Positions 42,207 through 50,712 of a stretch of DNA of 64,000 nt are shown piece by piece (position 1 is the stretch's first letter; every line of letters begins with the position of its first letter). The stretch comes from LC029 sp036676475 (GTDB lineage: Bacteria > Bacillota > Bacilli > Aneurinibacillales > RAOX-1). The notes below the pieces were generated by a model. That model searched no databases. It saw only the letters and a list, made by a program, of their open reading frames with translations, and had not been told where the DNA came from. The DNA lies in NCBI GenBank assembly GCA_036676475.1, contig JAKFCU010000092.1, forward strand, positions 36,515 through 100,514. The letters are read 5' to 3'. Position numbers and translations under genes: made by a program.

Positions 42207-42476
42207 TTCCCTACCTTGACATTGGGGTGCCTTGACATCAACCCTCTGGGTCAATTCTGATAAAATTACATTTTATCAGAATTTGAGGGGTTGAACCCCT
42301 TGATGTCAAGGCACCCCAAAACCCTCCGGGTCAATTCTGATAAAATTACATTTTATCAGAATTTGAGGGGTTGAACCCCTTGATGTCAAGGCACTCCAAA
42401 ACCCTCCGGGTCGATTCTGGTAAAGTTACATTTTGTCAGAATTGGGGGTTGAACCCCTTGATGTCAAGGTAGGGAA
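42207..42476 (+). repeat. TIR-bounded array of 80-bp hairpin units upstream of dpaA
   Basis: Three direct units begin ACCCTC(T/C)GGGTC: 42241-42320, 42321-42400 and a shortened 42401-42470. Units 1 and 2 differ at 2 of 80 positions. Each unit contains a perfect 13-bp stem (AATTCTGATAAAA, TTACA loop), AGGGGTT-g-AACCCCT, and CTTGA-tg-TCAAG. The array is enclosed by 16-bp inverted ends (42207-42222 and 42461-42476) beginning TTCCCTACCTTGACAT. No target duplication is obvious. This explains the 420-base gap between ymxH and dpaA; nothing coding is seen in it. Confidence 0.85.
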
Positions 42477-42573
42477 GATTCCAGGCAAACCAATCTCAAT
42501 AGATTATTCCGTTATTTATGCTTTTAATGCCCACTTTAATGTTGTAAAATGTTTGAAAGGGGTTATCAGCTTT

Positions 42574-43473
42574 ATGCTTACAGGAATTCACGCTACCTTC
42601 ATCGGAGGAGATGCTCGCCAGCTTGAAGTCATTAAGAAGTTTATTGAATTGGATGCATCGGTAACCCTCATTGGTTTTGATAACTTGGAAAGTAATTTTA
42701 CTGGAGCTGTGAAAAAGGAGTTATCCGTCGATGTATTGCAGGAAACGGATTCTTTGATTCTACCGATCGTGGGTACGGATGATGAAGGATATGTGGAAAG
42801 TATTTTTTGCTCTAAACAGGTCCAATTGACAACCAAACATTTTGAATCAATGAATCCCCAATTGACGATTTATACGGGAATGGCCAAATCCTTTTTAAAG
42901 GATAACTGTCAAAAGCATAATCTCCAATTGGTCGAAATACTTGATCGAGATGATGTGGCCATTTATAATTCCATCCCAACGGTCGAAGGGGCTCTTATGT
43001 TGGCCATTCAAAATACGGATATTACCATTCATGGATCCACTTGCATGGTTTTGGGGCTTGGACGTGTAGGTATGTCGATGGCTCGTGCTCTCCATGCGCT
43101 TGGTGCCCATGTAAGGGTTGGTGCTAGAAAACCTGAGCATCTTGCACGTATTTATGAGATGGGATTATCTCCATTTGAATTAGTGGACCTTTCCGAACAG
43201 GTGGATGACTTAGATATCATCTATAATACGATACCGAGATTGATAATAACCGCACAAATTATTGCCCGCATGCCTCAGCATGCTCTGATTATTGATTTAG
43301 CTTCGAAGCCGGGTGGAACCGACTTTCGATATGCCGAAAAGAGAGGAATTAAAGCCTTGCTCGCTCCTGGTTTGCCTGGAATTGTTGCGCCTAAAACAGC
43401 CGGCCAGATTATAGCGAAGACATTGTCTCGGCTTGTTTCTGAACAAATGGCACATCGGGAGGAATCATCATGA
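42574..43473 (+). CDS. dpaA: Dipicolinate synthase subunit A
   Basis: A 299-residue NAD(P)-dependent subunit (SpoVFA): MLTGIHATFIGGDARQLEVI, then DDVAIYNSIPTVEGALMLAI, the Rossmann motif VLGLGRVGMSMARALHALGA, and APGLPGIVAPKTAGQI. With DpaB it makes dipicolinic acid from the diaminopimelate pathway in the mother cell. The ATG at 42574 matches the family start and has AAAGGGG upstream. The frame stays open back to a TTG at 42433 inside the last repeat unit, but that extension is repeat sequence. No sigma-K-type promoter was convincing. Confidence 0.95.
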   Translation: MLTGIHATFIGGDARQLEVIKKFIELDASVTLIGFDNLESNFTGAVKKELSVDVLQETDSLILPIVGTDDEGYVESIFCSKQVQLTTKHFESMNPQLTIYTGMAKSFLKDNCQKHNLQLVEILDRDDVAIYNSIPTVEGALMLAIQNTDITIHGSTCMVLGLGRVGMSMARALHALGAHVRVGARKPEHLARIYEMGLSPFELVDLSEQVDDLDIIYNTIPRLIITAQIIARMPQHALIIDLASKPGGTDFRYAEKRGIKALLAPGLPGIVAPKTAGQIIAKTLSRLVSEQMAHREESS

Positions 43474-44069
43474 ATTTATCCGGAAAAACAATTGGATTTG
43501 GTGTAACAGGATCACACTGTACCTTAGCTGAGATTATGGCTTATGTGAAGAGCCTTGTAGATGAAGGGGCGCATGTAATCCCCATCATTACCCATACTGT
43601 TGCTTCCACCGATACCTACTTTGGAAAATCGGAAGATTGGTTAAAACAACTTCGTGATATCACAGGGAATGAAATTATTTCTACAATTGTCGATGCTGAA
43701 CCTTTAGGACCAAAGCGACCATTGGATGTCATGGTGATTGCTCCGATGACAGGTGGCTCAACCAGTAAGCTGGCTAATGCCTTAACGGATAGTCCAGTAT
43801 TAATGGCAGCGAAAGCAACGATGCGGAATCATCGTCCTGTTGTATTAGCCATTTCAACCAATGATGGATTAGGATTGAATATGGCCAATATTGCCAAGCT
43901 GATGGCAGCAAAGGACATTTACTTTGTTCCATTTGGCCAGGATGCGCCTGAGAAGAAACCAAAGTCCTTGGTTGCACGCATGGAGTTGATTAAAGAAACC
44001 TGTGAAATGGCTTTAGAAGGTAAGCAACTTCAGCCCGTGATCGTAGAAAAATTCAAATATATGAATTAG
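43470..44069 (+). CDS. dpaB: Dipicolinate synthase subunit B
   Basis: A 199-residue flavoprotein-like subunit (SpoVFB): GKTIGFGVTGSHCTLAEIM at the N-terminus, then DVMVIAPMTGGSTSKLANAL and LAISTNDGLGLNMANIAKLM. It completes dipicolinate synthesis with DpaA. It overlaps dpaA at ATGA, with GGGAGGA upstream. Confidence 0.95.
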   Translation: MNLSGKTIGFGVTGSHCTLAEIMAYVKSLVDEGAHVIPIITHTVASTDTYFGKSEDWLKQLRDITGNEIISTIVDAEPLGPKRPLDVMVIAPMTGGSTSKLANALTDSPVLMAAKATMRNHRPVVLAISTNDGLGLNMANIAKLMAAKDIYFVPFGQDAPEKKPKSLVARMELIKETCEMALEGKQLQPVIVEKFKYMN

Positions 44070-44093
44070 CATAAATGAAAAGGAGAGAATTAA

Positions 44094-45134
44094 ATGCCTA
44101 ACACAAAGACCTATAATGTAGCAGTAGTTGGAGCAACAGGCGCAGTCGGAACACAGATTTTACGTTTGCTTGAGGAGCGTAATTTCCCTGTGAATAAATT
44201 GAAATGTCTCTCCTCCGCAAGATCTGCAGGAGCTAAAATAACCTTTAAGGGTCAAGAAGTGATTGTGGAAGAAGCCAAACCAGAGAGCTTTGATGGTGTG
44301 GATTTTGCCTTATTTAGCGCTGGGGGCAGCGTTAGTAAGAAATTGGCACCGGAAGCAGCCGCTCGCGGGGCAGTTGTGATTGATAATACAAACGCCTACC
44401 GTATGGATCCAGAGGTCCCGTTGGTGGTTCCTGAAGTCAATATGGAAAAGGCATCTGAAAACAAGGGTATTATTGCAAATCCCAACTGCTCTACTATTCA
44501 AATGGTAGCTGCCTTAAAACCAATCAAAGATAAGTACGGAATTGACCGTATCATCGTTTCTACTTACCAGGCCGTTTCCGGTGCAGGGAACCTTGCTATT
44601 GATGACTTGCGGAATCAAACGCAAGCAGCCTTAGAAGGAAAAGAAGTAAAGGGAGAAATTTTACCGGTTGGATCCCTTCCTAAGAAGCACCAAATGGCTT
44701 TTAATGCCATTCCGCAAATCGATGTGTTTCAAGATAATGGCTTTACGCTAGAAGAAATGAAAATGATCAATGAGACGAAAAAGATTTATGGAGATGACAA
44801 GATTAAGGTAGCTGCTACTTGTGTGCGTGTTCCTGTCTTGAACGGACATTCTGAATCTGTATATATTGAAACCAAGGAAGACTTTGACCTAGATGAAGTA
44901 AAACAACTCTTAGCCCAATCTGAAGGATTAGTGCTGATTGATAACCCTGCGGAGCAGGCGTATCCGCTTGCCACAGAGGCTACTGGGAAATTGGAAGTGT
45001 TTGTCGGTCGTGTACGAAGAGATATCACTGAAGCGCGTGGACTTCATTTGTGGATCGTCAGTGATAATTTATTAAAAGGTGCTGCTTGGAATGCCGTGCA
45101 AATTGCCGAAAAATTAATCGCATCGAAACAATAA
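44094..45134 (+). CDS. asd: Aspartate-semialdehyde dehydrogenase
   Basis: A 346-residue enzyme: VAVVGATGAVGTQILRLLEE, the catalytic Cys in NPNCSTIQMVAALKP (about residue 128) and active-site His in RVPVLNGHSESVYIE (about 250). It makes aspartate semialdehyde for lysine, threonine, methionine, diaminopimelate and dipicolinate. It sits inside the dpaA-dpaB-asd-dapG-dapA cluster. Confidence 0.97.
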   Translation: MPNTKTYNVAVVGATGAVGTQILRLLEERNFPVNKLKCLSSARSAGAKITFKGQEVIVEEAKPESFDGVDFALFSAGGSVSKKLAPEAAARGAVVIDNTNAYRMDPEVPLVVPEVNMEKASENKGIIANPNCSTIQMVAALKPIKDKYGIDRIIVSTYQAVSGAGNLAIDDLRNQTQAALEGKEVKGEILPVGSLPKKHQMAFNAIPQIDVFQDNGFTLEEMKMINETKKIYGDDKIKVAATCVRVPVLNGHSESVYIETKEDFDLDEVKQLLAQSEGLVLIDNPAEQAYPLATEATGKLEVFVGRVRRDITEARGLHLWIVSDNLLKGAAWNAVQIAEKLIASKQ

Positions 45135-45192
45135 TCTTTTATCTAAGCACGTTCCCTAACTAGCAATATTTGCCAAGGGAGTAATGAACAGC

Positions 45193-46419
45193 ATGAAAAT
45201 TCTTGTACAAAAATTTGGCGGTTCTTCCCTTTCTTCAGCTGAAGAAAGGGAAGAAGCAATAAGCCACATTTGTTCGGCCATTAAAGAAGGCTATTCCGTT
45301 TGTGTCGTTGTTTCCGCTATGGGACGGAAGGGTCAACCCTATGCAACAGATACGCTGATTCAACTCATTAAAGAAAATGGATCCACGTTGGAAAAAAGGG
45401 ATTGGGATTTGCTTTTGCATTGTGGAGAAATTATCTCTGCTGCTACATTAGCCAGTATGCTGAATAGCAAAGGCATTTCCGCAACCGTTCTAACAGGGGG
45501 GCAAGCAGGGATTCTCACGGATGATGAATTTGGAAATGCACAAATCCAAAAATTAGAACCAGATCAAATATTGCAAGCATTATCCCTAAATAAAGTGGTG
45601 GTGATTACTGGCTTCCAGGGTCGAACTCCTCGTTGGGAAGTGACTACATTAGGTCGTGGAGGCAGTGATACAACGGCAACCGCTGTAGGGGTAGCATTAC
45701 AGGCAGAGCGAGTAGATATTTTTACTGATGTCAGTGGCGTTATGACTGCGGATCCAAGAATTGTGGAAGATGCACAGCAATTAGATACCGTAACGTATAC
45801 GGAAATTGCCAATATGGCTTATCAAGGGGCGAAAGTCATACATCCCCGGGCGGTAGAAATGGCCATGCAAGGAAACGTACCGATTCGTGTTCGTTCTACA
45901 TTCAGCAAGGATATCGGAACTCTCGTAGCCCATCGTTCTGAAATTCAAAAGAAAGGTCATCAAGGTGCAGAGCGACTGATTACGGGGATTGCCCATATAT
46001 CCAATATCACCCAAATCAAAGTGCTTGCGAAGGACGGGCAATATGATCTACAGCTAAGCGTGTTCAAAGCTATGGCTGAACATGGGATTAGTGTCGATTT
46101 TATTAACGTCAATCCCATAGGTGTGGCTTATACAGTCCGGGATGAAGTGGCTGATAAAGCCGTTTTAGTGTTACAGCAAATGGGATATGAGCCTACCTTG
46201 ACCCCCCATTGCGCCAAAGTGTCGATCATCGGGGCAGGGATGGCAGGGGTTCCCGGTGTCATGGCAAAGATTGCCGAAGCTCTTAATGATGAAGATATTC
46301 AGATTTTGCAATGTGCTGACTCTCATACGACGATCTGGGTGTTAGTGAGGGATGTAGATATGATAAAAGCGGTAAGGGCTCTGCATCGTAAATTTGATCT
46401 GCACAAGATATTAAACTAG
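45193..46419 (+). CDS. dapG: Aspartokinase I (diaminopimelate-sensitive type), DapG
   Basis: A 408-residue aspartokinase: VQKFGGSSLSS at the start, TLGRGGSDTTATAVGVAL, DVSGVMTADPRIV and two C-terminal ACT domains (about 265-400). The start MKILVQKFGG and the position between asd and dapA match B. subtilis DapG, whose product feeds cell-wall and spore precursors. ATG at 45193 is preferred to 45184 because GGGAG is 2 bases from the latter. The coding region contains a perfect 34-bp palindrome at 45222-45255 (codons 10-21). Confidence 0.94.
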   Translation: MKILVQKFGGSSLSSAEEREEAISHICSAIKEGYSVCVVVSAMGRKGQPYATDTLIQLIKENGSTLEKRDWDLLLHCGEIISAATLASMLNSKGISATVLTGGQAGILTDDEFGNAQIQKLEPDQILQALSLNKVVVITGFQGRTPRWEVTTLGRGGSDTTATAVGVALQAERVDIFTDVSGVMTADPRIVEDAQQLDTVTYTEIANMAYQGAKVIHPRAVEMAMQGNVPIRVRSTFSKDIGTLVAHRSEIQKKGHQGAERLITGIAHISNITQIKVLAKDGQYDLQLSVFKAMAEHGISVDFINVNPIGVAYTVRDEVADKAVLVLQQMGYEPTLTPHCAKVSIIGAGMAGVPGVMAKIAEALNDEDIQILQCADSHTTIWVLVRDVDMIKAVRALHRKFDLHKILN

Positions 46420-46439
46420 ACATAAAGGAGGAGCCATCC

Positions 46440-47312
46440 TTGGTTGACTTTGGACGTTTATTGACTGCCATGGTAACACCATTTAATGATCAGCTGGAAA
46501 TTGACTTTGATAAGGCAGAAAAGCTCGTTGATCACCTTATTCAAACGGGTACAGAAACAATTGTAGTTGGAGGAACAACAGGAGAATCCCCTACACTTAG
46601 TTCAGATGAGAAAATCGCTTTGTTTCGGTTTGTGGCCGAAAAGGCAAAGGGAAGAGCGAAAGTCATCGCTGGAACAGGAAGTAACAATACGAAAGCATCG
46701 ATTGACTTGACCCGTAAAGCAGAAGAAGTTGGTGTAGATGGGATTATGTTAGTGGTTCCATACTATAACAAGCCTTCGCAAGAAGGGTTGTACCAGCATT
46801 TCAAAGCCATTGCTGAATCTACATCACTGCCGGTAATGCTTTATAATATTCCTGGACGATCTGCTGTTAATATGTTAGTAGATACGATATTGAGGTTAGC
46901 CCAAATCCCAAACATAACTTGTGTAAAAGAAGCTAGCGGGGATCTATCTGCTGTTGCAGCTTTAGTTGAAAAAGCTCCTGAGGGCTTTAAAGTCTATTCA
47001 GGAGATGACAAATTAGCCTTGCCAACCCTAAGTGTTGGAGGCTATGGGGTTGTAAGTGTAGCTAGCCACGTGATTGGTGGCGAATTAAAAGCTATGATAG
47101 ACTCCTATGTTAATGGGGATGTTCAGAAAGCGGCCTTGCTCCATCGAAAATATTTGCCTATATTTGAAGGGCTATTTATTACCGCGAATCCTGTTCCAGT
47201 TAAATATGCACTCGAACGGAAAGGGGTCTTTGTAGGCTCTGTTCGTCTGCCCTTAGTATTCGTTAATGACCAGGAAGCTAGATATATCGATTCCCTATTT
47301 GAAGGGAAGTAA
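46440..47312 (+). CDS. dapA: 4-hydroxy-tetrahydrodipicolinate synthase
   Basis: A 290-residue TIM-barrel enzyme: GRLLTAMVTPFND, VVGGTTGESPTLS, the Tyr motif MLYNIPGRS and the Schiff-base Lys in CVKEASGDLSAV (about 163). It condenses pyruvate with aspartate semialdehyde. It starts with TTG, 6 bases after AAAGGAGGAG. The stop codon touches a long-hairpin repeat. Confidence 0.96.
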   Translation: MVDFGRLLTAMVTPFNDQLEIDFDKAEKLVDHLIQTGTETIVVGGTTGESPTLSSDEKIALFRFVAEKAKGRAKVIAGTGSNNTKASIDLTRKAEEVGVDGIMLVVPYYNKPSQEGLYQHFKAIAESTSLPVMLYNIPGRSAVNMLVDTILRLAQIPNITCVKEASGDLSAVAALVEKAPEGFKVYSGDDKLALPTLSVGGYGVVSVASHVIGGELKAMIDSYVNGDVQKAALLHRKYLPIFEGLFITANPVPVKYALERKGVFVGSVRLPLVFVNDQEARYIDSLFEGK

Positions 47313-47406
47313 AGAGGCTGACTAATAAGGGTCTGACCACCTGCATTTATTCTATAAGGAGAGTGAATGTGGGGTCTGGCCCTTAGCCTTTGAGTCAGCC
47401 TCTTTT
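47312..47406 (+). repeat. GAGGCTGACTC long-hairpin repeat, copy 1
   Basis: A 95-bp imperfect palindrome: AAGAGGCTGACT pairs with AGTCAGCCTCTT, and the inner AAGGGTCTGACC and AATGTGGGGTCTGGCCCTT arms also pair. It ends in CTCTTTT, so it can also serve as the dapA terminator. The rest of the 304-base gap up to the RNase J gene holds only a promoter and a short GATCAAA/TTTGATC hairpin (47489-47510). Confidence 0.8.
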
Positions 47407-47510
47407 AATCTGAAAAAACGTCGTTCATCCTTATTATAATTGAGTGGTTCTACGGATAAATTAAGCTTAACCATAAAGAAACTGAACCGATCAAATAGGA
47501 AGGTTTGATC

Positions 47511-47539
47511 TTTTCAATAAATGCGCATTCATGTATAAT
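47511..47539 (+). promoter_or_regulatory. Candidate sigma-A promoter for the RNase J gene
   Basis: TTTTCA (47511-47516), 17-base spacer, TATAAT (47534-47539), giving a ~70-nt leader. Confidence 0.55.
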
Positions 47540-47616
47540 ATTTGCAAGTGACTCGTCCGGTTTAAATTTTGATTTATTTACAACTGAATAAGGAGTCAAG
47601 GGTAGGAGGTATAGAT

Positions 47617-49281
47617 TTGTTAAAACAAGGCAACAAGATCTTGTCTGTTTTCGCCCTGGGCGGCGTTGGCGAAATCGGCAAAAATATGTATGTCGTTCAA
47701 TACGACGATGAAATCCTTGTTATCGACGCAGGACTTAAATTCCCTGAAGAGGAGATGTTAGGGATTGATATGGTCATTCCTGACATTACCTATCTCCTTG
47801 AAAACAGAGATAAGGTGAAGGGAATTTTTATTACCCACGGACATGAGGATCATATTGGTGGATTATCCTATGTTTTGAAGCACTTGAACGTACCGGTTTA
47901 TGGAAGCAAATTAACGCTTGGTCTGGTGGAAGGGAAGCTTAAGGAAGCTGCAATTCTTAAAGAAGTATCCTTACAACTTGTCGATCATCAATCCACTGTC
48001 TCGTTTTCACATTTTAAAGTTTCCTTTTTTCGAACGAACCATAGCATACCAGATTCCTTAGGGATCTGTATTGACACCCCTGAGGGGAGAGTTGTACATA
48101 CTGGTGATTTTAAATTTGATCAAACCCCTGTAGATAATCAAATATCAGACTTTGCTGCCATGAGCCAAATAGGAGAGCAAGGGGTTCTTCTTCTCATGTC
48201 TGATAGCACGAACGCTGATAAACCTGGATTTACGGGATCGGAACGACAGGTTGGACTAGCGATAAATCGGGTATTCCATAAGGCAAAGGGCCGTATTGTT
48301 GTATCCACTTTTGCATCGAATATTCATCGTATTCAACAAGTTTTGGATGCTGCCGAGCATTATGGACGTAAAGTAACGGTCATTGGTCGAAGCATGCAAA
48401 ATGTCGTGCAGATTGGTTTGAATCTAGGTTATTTGCATGCGGTAGAAGGAATCATAGTGGAACCAGACGAGATTCAAAAGCTTCCTGTTGAACGCGTTGT
48501 TATTTTGTCTACAGGGAGCCAAGGGGAGCCCATGTCTGCGTTAACTCGTATGGCACGTTCCACGCATCGAAAAGTCGATATTCTTCCAGGAGATACGGTC
48601 CTTATTGCATCGACACCGATTCCAGGCAATGAACGTCATGTTGGTCGGATCGTGGACCAACTATACAGAATAGGCGCGAATGTCGTTTATGGATCGGGAA
48701 TTCATGTATCTGGACATGGAAGCCAAGAAGAACTCAAGCTCATGCTCAATCTCATGAAGCCCAAATATTTCATGCCCATTCATGGGGAATATCGGATGCT
48801 GCATTCTCATGCTAAGCTAGCAAAGCAAGTCGGGATTGCTCAGGAGAATATCTTCTTGCTGGATAATGGAGATACGGTTGAAATCAATGGGGGAATCGCT
48901 CGTTTAGGAGGCCGCGTTCATGCTGGTCAAGTATTGATTGATGGACTAGGTGTTGGAGATGTTGGAAATATTGTTCTAAGAGATCGTAAGTTGTTATCAC
49001 AAGATGGGATTCTTGTGGTTGTGGTTACTTTAAGCAAACAAACGGGAGCAATTCTGTCTGGTCCAGATATTATCTCAAGAGGATTTGTCTATGTCCGTGA
49101 ATCCGAAGAATTATTAGATGAAGCGAATAAGCTGGTGTCCCAAGTTCTCAATCGATGCATGGAAGAAAAAGTGAATGAATGGTCTACACTTAAAACGAGT
49201 GTACGAGATGCTTTAAGCCGGTTCTTATATGAAAAAACAAAACGAAGACCGATGATTCTTCCTATCATTATGGAAGCATAA
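47617..49281 (+). CDS. rnjB: Ribonuclease J (rnjB locus, complete metal-binding motif)
   Basis: A 554-residue metallo-beta-lactamase/beta-CASP ribonuclease: ALGGVGEIGKNMYVV, the motif HGHEDH (residues 74-79), HTGDFKFDQTP, STGSQGEPMSALTRMA and HVSGHGSQEELKLML. It processes and degrades mRNA. The dapA-rnj-tepA position is that of B. subtilis rnjB (RNase J2), but J2 there has a degenerate motif (HGHDEN), whereas this one is intact, like J1. TTG at 47617 has AGGAGG 7 bases upstream; an earlier in-frame start lies before the SD. Confidence 0.92.
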   Translation: MLKQGNKILSVFALGGVGEIGKNMYVVQYDDEILVIDAGLKFPEEEMLGIDMVIPDITYLLENRDKVKGIFITHGHEDHIGGLSYVLKHLNVPVYGSKLTLGLVEGKLKEAAILKEVSLQLVDHQSTVSFSHFKVSFFRTNHSIPDSLGICIDTPEGRVVHTGDFKFDQTPVDNQISDFAAMSQIGEQGVLLLMSDSTNADKPGFTGSERQVGLAINRVFHKAKGRIVVSTFASNIHRIQQVLDAAEHYGRKVTVIGRSMQNVVQIGLNLGYLHAVEGIIVEPDEIQKLPVERVVILSTGSQGEPMSALTRMARSTHRKVDILPGDTVLIASTPIPGNERHVGRIVDQLYRIGANVVYGSGIHVSGHGSQEELKLMLNLMKPKYFMPIHGEYRMLHSHAKLAKQVGIAQENIFLLDNGDTVEINGGIARLGGRVHAGQVLIDGLGVGDVGNIVLRDRKLLSQDGILVVVVTLSKQTGAILSGPDIISRGFVYVRESEELLDEANKLVSQVLNRCMEEKVNEWSTLKTSVRDALSRFLYEKTKRRPMILPIIMEA

Positions 49282-49291
49282 ATGATATTGA

Positions 49292-49417
49292 GAAGAGGCT
49301 GACTCATAAGGGTCTGAACTCCTACATCTAACACGATATATAGTGACGTTTTCAATACTGTCATACTATATTGTGTAAATGTGGGGTTTGACCCTTAGCC
49401 TTTGAGTCAGCCTCTTC
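49292..49417 (+). repeat. GAGGCTGACTC long-hairpin repeat, copy 2
   Basis: A 126-bp near-complete palindrome with perfect 15-bp ends (GAAGAGGCTGACTCA / TGAGTCAGCCTCTTC). The inner arms AAGGGTCTGA and GGTTTGACCCTT pair, and the centre forms its own hairpin (ACACGATATATAGT with ACTATATTGTGT). The outer arms match copy 1 while the centre does not. T-rich sequence follows. Confidence 0.85.
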
Positions 49418-49506
49418 TTTTTTTCTCTCATGTTATTACATGGATCTATCTATAAACGATCATAATAATGGGAGATAGCGCCAAAAGCAATGATGGAGGG
49501 ACTACC

Positions 49507-50346
49507 ATGACGTTTGATTGGAATCAATTTAGTAAATACAATTCGATGAATAACCCAAACCCGATGAACAAGCCATTAATGACACCTAAAAATGACCAGA
49601 TTCCCGATCAGGATCCCAATCTGCCACCTAACCGTCCAACCATTCCTCCTCCGGAAAATGAGGATCAAAGGAAAAAAGGAGTGGTTGAGACTATACAACA
49701 GTTGGGTCAAACCTCGATTGCGACAAGCCCAGAAAGCAACATCCATTGCTTAACTATCATTGGTCAGATTGAAGGTCACATGCAGCTACCTCCACAAAAT
49801 AAAACAACGAAATATGAACACTTAATTCCGCAACTAGTGGCCATTGAACAAAACCCCAAGATAGAAGGGTTGCTTCTTATTCTCAATACGGTTGGAGGGG
49901 ATGTGGAAGCTGGATTAGCGATTGCGGAAATGATTTCTTCCTTATCAAAGCCTAAGGTATCCCTTGTATTGGGGGGGGGACATAGCATTGGAGTACCCAT
50001 TGCCGTGTCTGCGGATTATTCCTTTATTGCACCTTCAGCTACCATGATTGTTCATCCTGTCCGTTTGACAGGTTTGGTCATTAATGTTGTCGAGTCATTC
50101 GAGTATCTGGAAAAGATGCAAGATCGAGTGGTGAATTTTGTTGTCAATCACTCCAGGATTAGTCAAGATAAATTTCGGGAACTTATGCTTAAGGTGGGGG
50201 AGTTAACACGGGATGTAGGGACGAATGTAGTGGGAACAAAAGCAGTGGAATTGGGACTGATGGATGAAGTGGGCGGTATTGCTCAGGCGATGAAAAAGCT
50301 TGAGGAACTGATTCAGAAGAGTAAAGAGAATACATTACTTCAATAA
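49507..50346 (+). CDS. tepA: ClpP-like translocation-enhancing protein TepA
   Basis: A 279-residue ClpP/crotonase-fold protein with a Pro/Asn-rich N-terminal 60 residues. The protease core is seen in LLILNTVGGDVEAGLAIAEM, the Ser in LGGGHSIGVPIAVSAD and the His in ATMIVHPVRLTG. TepA/YmfB is linked to protein secretion in B. subtilis. The ATG at 49507 has GGAGGG 6 bases upstream; an earlier ATG at 49468 precedes that SD. The ylzJ gene follows. Confidence 0.9.
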   Translation: MTFDWNQFSKYNSMNNPNPMNKPLMTPKNDQIPDQDPNLPPNRPTIPPPENEDQRKKGVVETIQQLGQTSIATSPESNIHCLTIIGQIEGHMQLPPQNKTTKYEHLIPQLVAIEQNPKIEGLLLILNTVGGDVEAGLAIAEMISSLSKPKVSLVLGGGHSIGVPIAVSADYSFIAPSATMIVHPVRLTGLVINVVESFEYLEKMQDRVVNFVVNHSRISQDKFRELMLKVGELTRDVGTNVVGTKAVELGLMDEVGGIAQAMKKLEELIQKSKENTLLQ

Positions 50347-50380
50347 GCGAAATTGATTGTTTAAGAAGGGTGGGGTATTC

Positions 50381-50614
50381 ATGATTATCTACTCGGTTAT
50401 GCCGATGGAAGCCATTTTGAAGGATATGAATGAGACGGAATACAATTTCACAGAAGCAGAGATTGATGGAGTCAAAATGGTAGTCGAGCATGTTCCGCAA
50501 ACCACAGAGGCACGAATTGTCAGGTTACTGAGCCCGAACCCGCAAGATTATCTTAATCCTAGATACATGCCAGGTCAAAAGATCTATTTTCGCCCGGATT
50601 CTCGTCTATCTTAA
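50381..50614 (+). CDS. ylzJ: YlzJ-like protein
   Basis: A 77-residue protein: MIIYSVMPMEAILKDMNETE, a middle EIDGVKMVVEHV and the ending RYMPGQKIYF. It matches the YlzJ-like family found between tepA and the spoIIIE gene in Bacillus; the function is unknown. The ATG at 50381 is behind AAGGGTGGGG; an upstream in-frame start at 50357 is not favoured. Confidence 0.88.
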   Translation: MIIYSVMPMEAILKDMNETEYNFTEAEIDGVKMVVEHVPQTTEARIVRLLSPNPQDYLNPRYMPGQKIYFRPDSRLS

Positions 50615-50641
50615 AAGGAACTATTATCCAACTATAACATG

Positions 50642-50681
50642 TGGTATAATGTAGTAAATTTGGGCAGCCCCTAGGCTGCCC
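50642..50681 (+). promoter_or_regulatory. Extended -10 promoter and leader hairpin for spoIIIE
   Basis: TGG-TATAAT (50642-50650) without a good -35, then GGGCAGCC-ccta-GGCTGCCC (50662-50681), an 8-bp perfect hairpin near the 5' end of the transcript. No U tract follows, so the hairpin may protect the RNA end. Confidence 0.55.
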
Positions 50682-50712
50682 TTCCGTGTCTAGTAGAGAG
50701 GTGTGTAGATTC

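Noticed and set aside
42241..42470. CRISPR array
   Set aside because: The units are direct 80-bp repeats without unique spacers and no cas genes are nearby.
42433..42573. N-terminal extension of dpaA starting with TTG inside the repeat
   Set aside because: The extension translates the last repeat unit and non-conserved sequence; the family starts at MLTG (42574) with its own SD.
42480..42573. Sigma-K or sigma-E promoter for dpaA
   Set aside because: No CATA-N3-TA-type -10 with a plausible -35 could be found by eye.
45135..45192. Lysine riboswitch before dapG
   Set aside because: The gap is only 58 bases, too short, and shows no L-box pattern.
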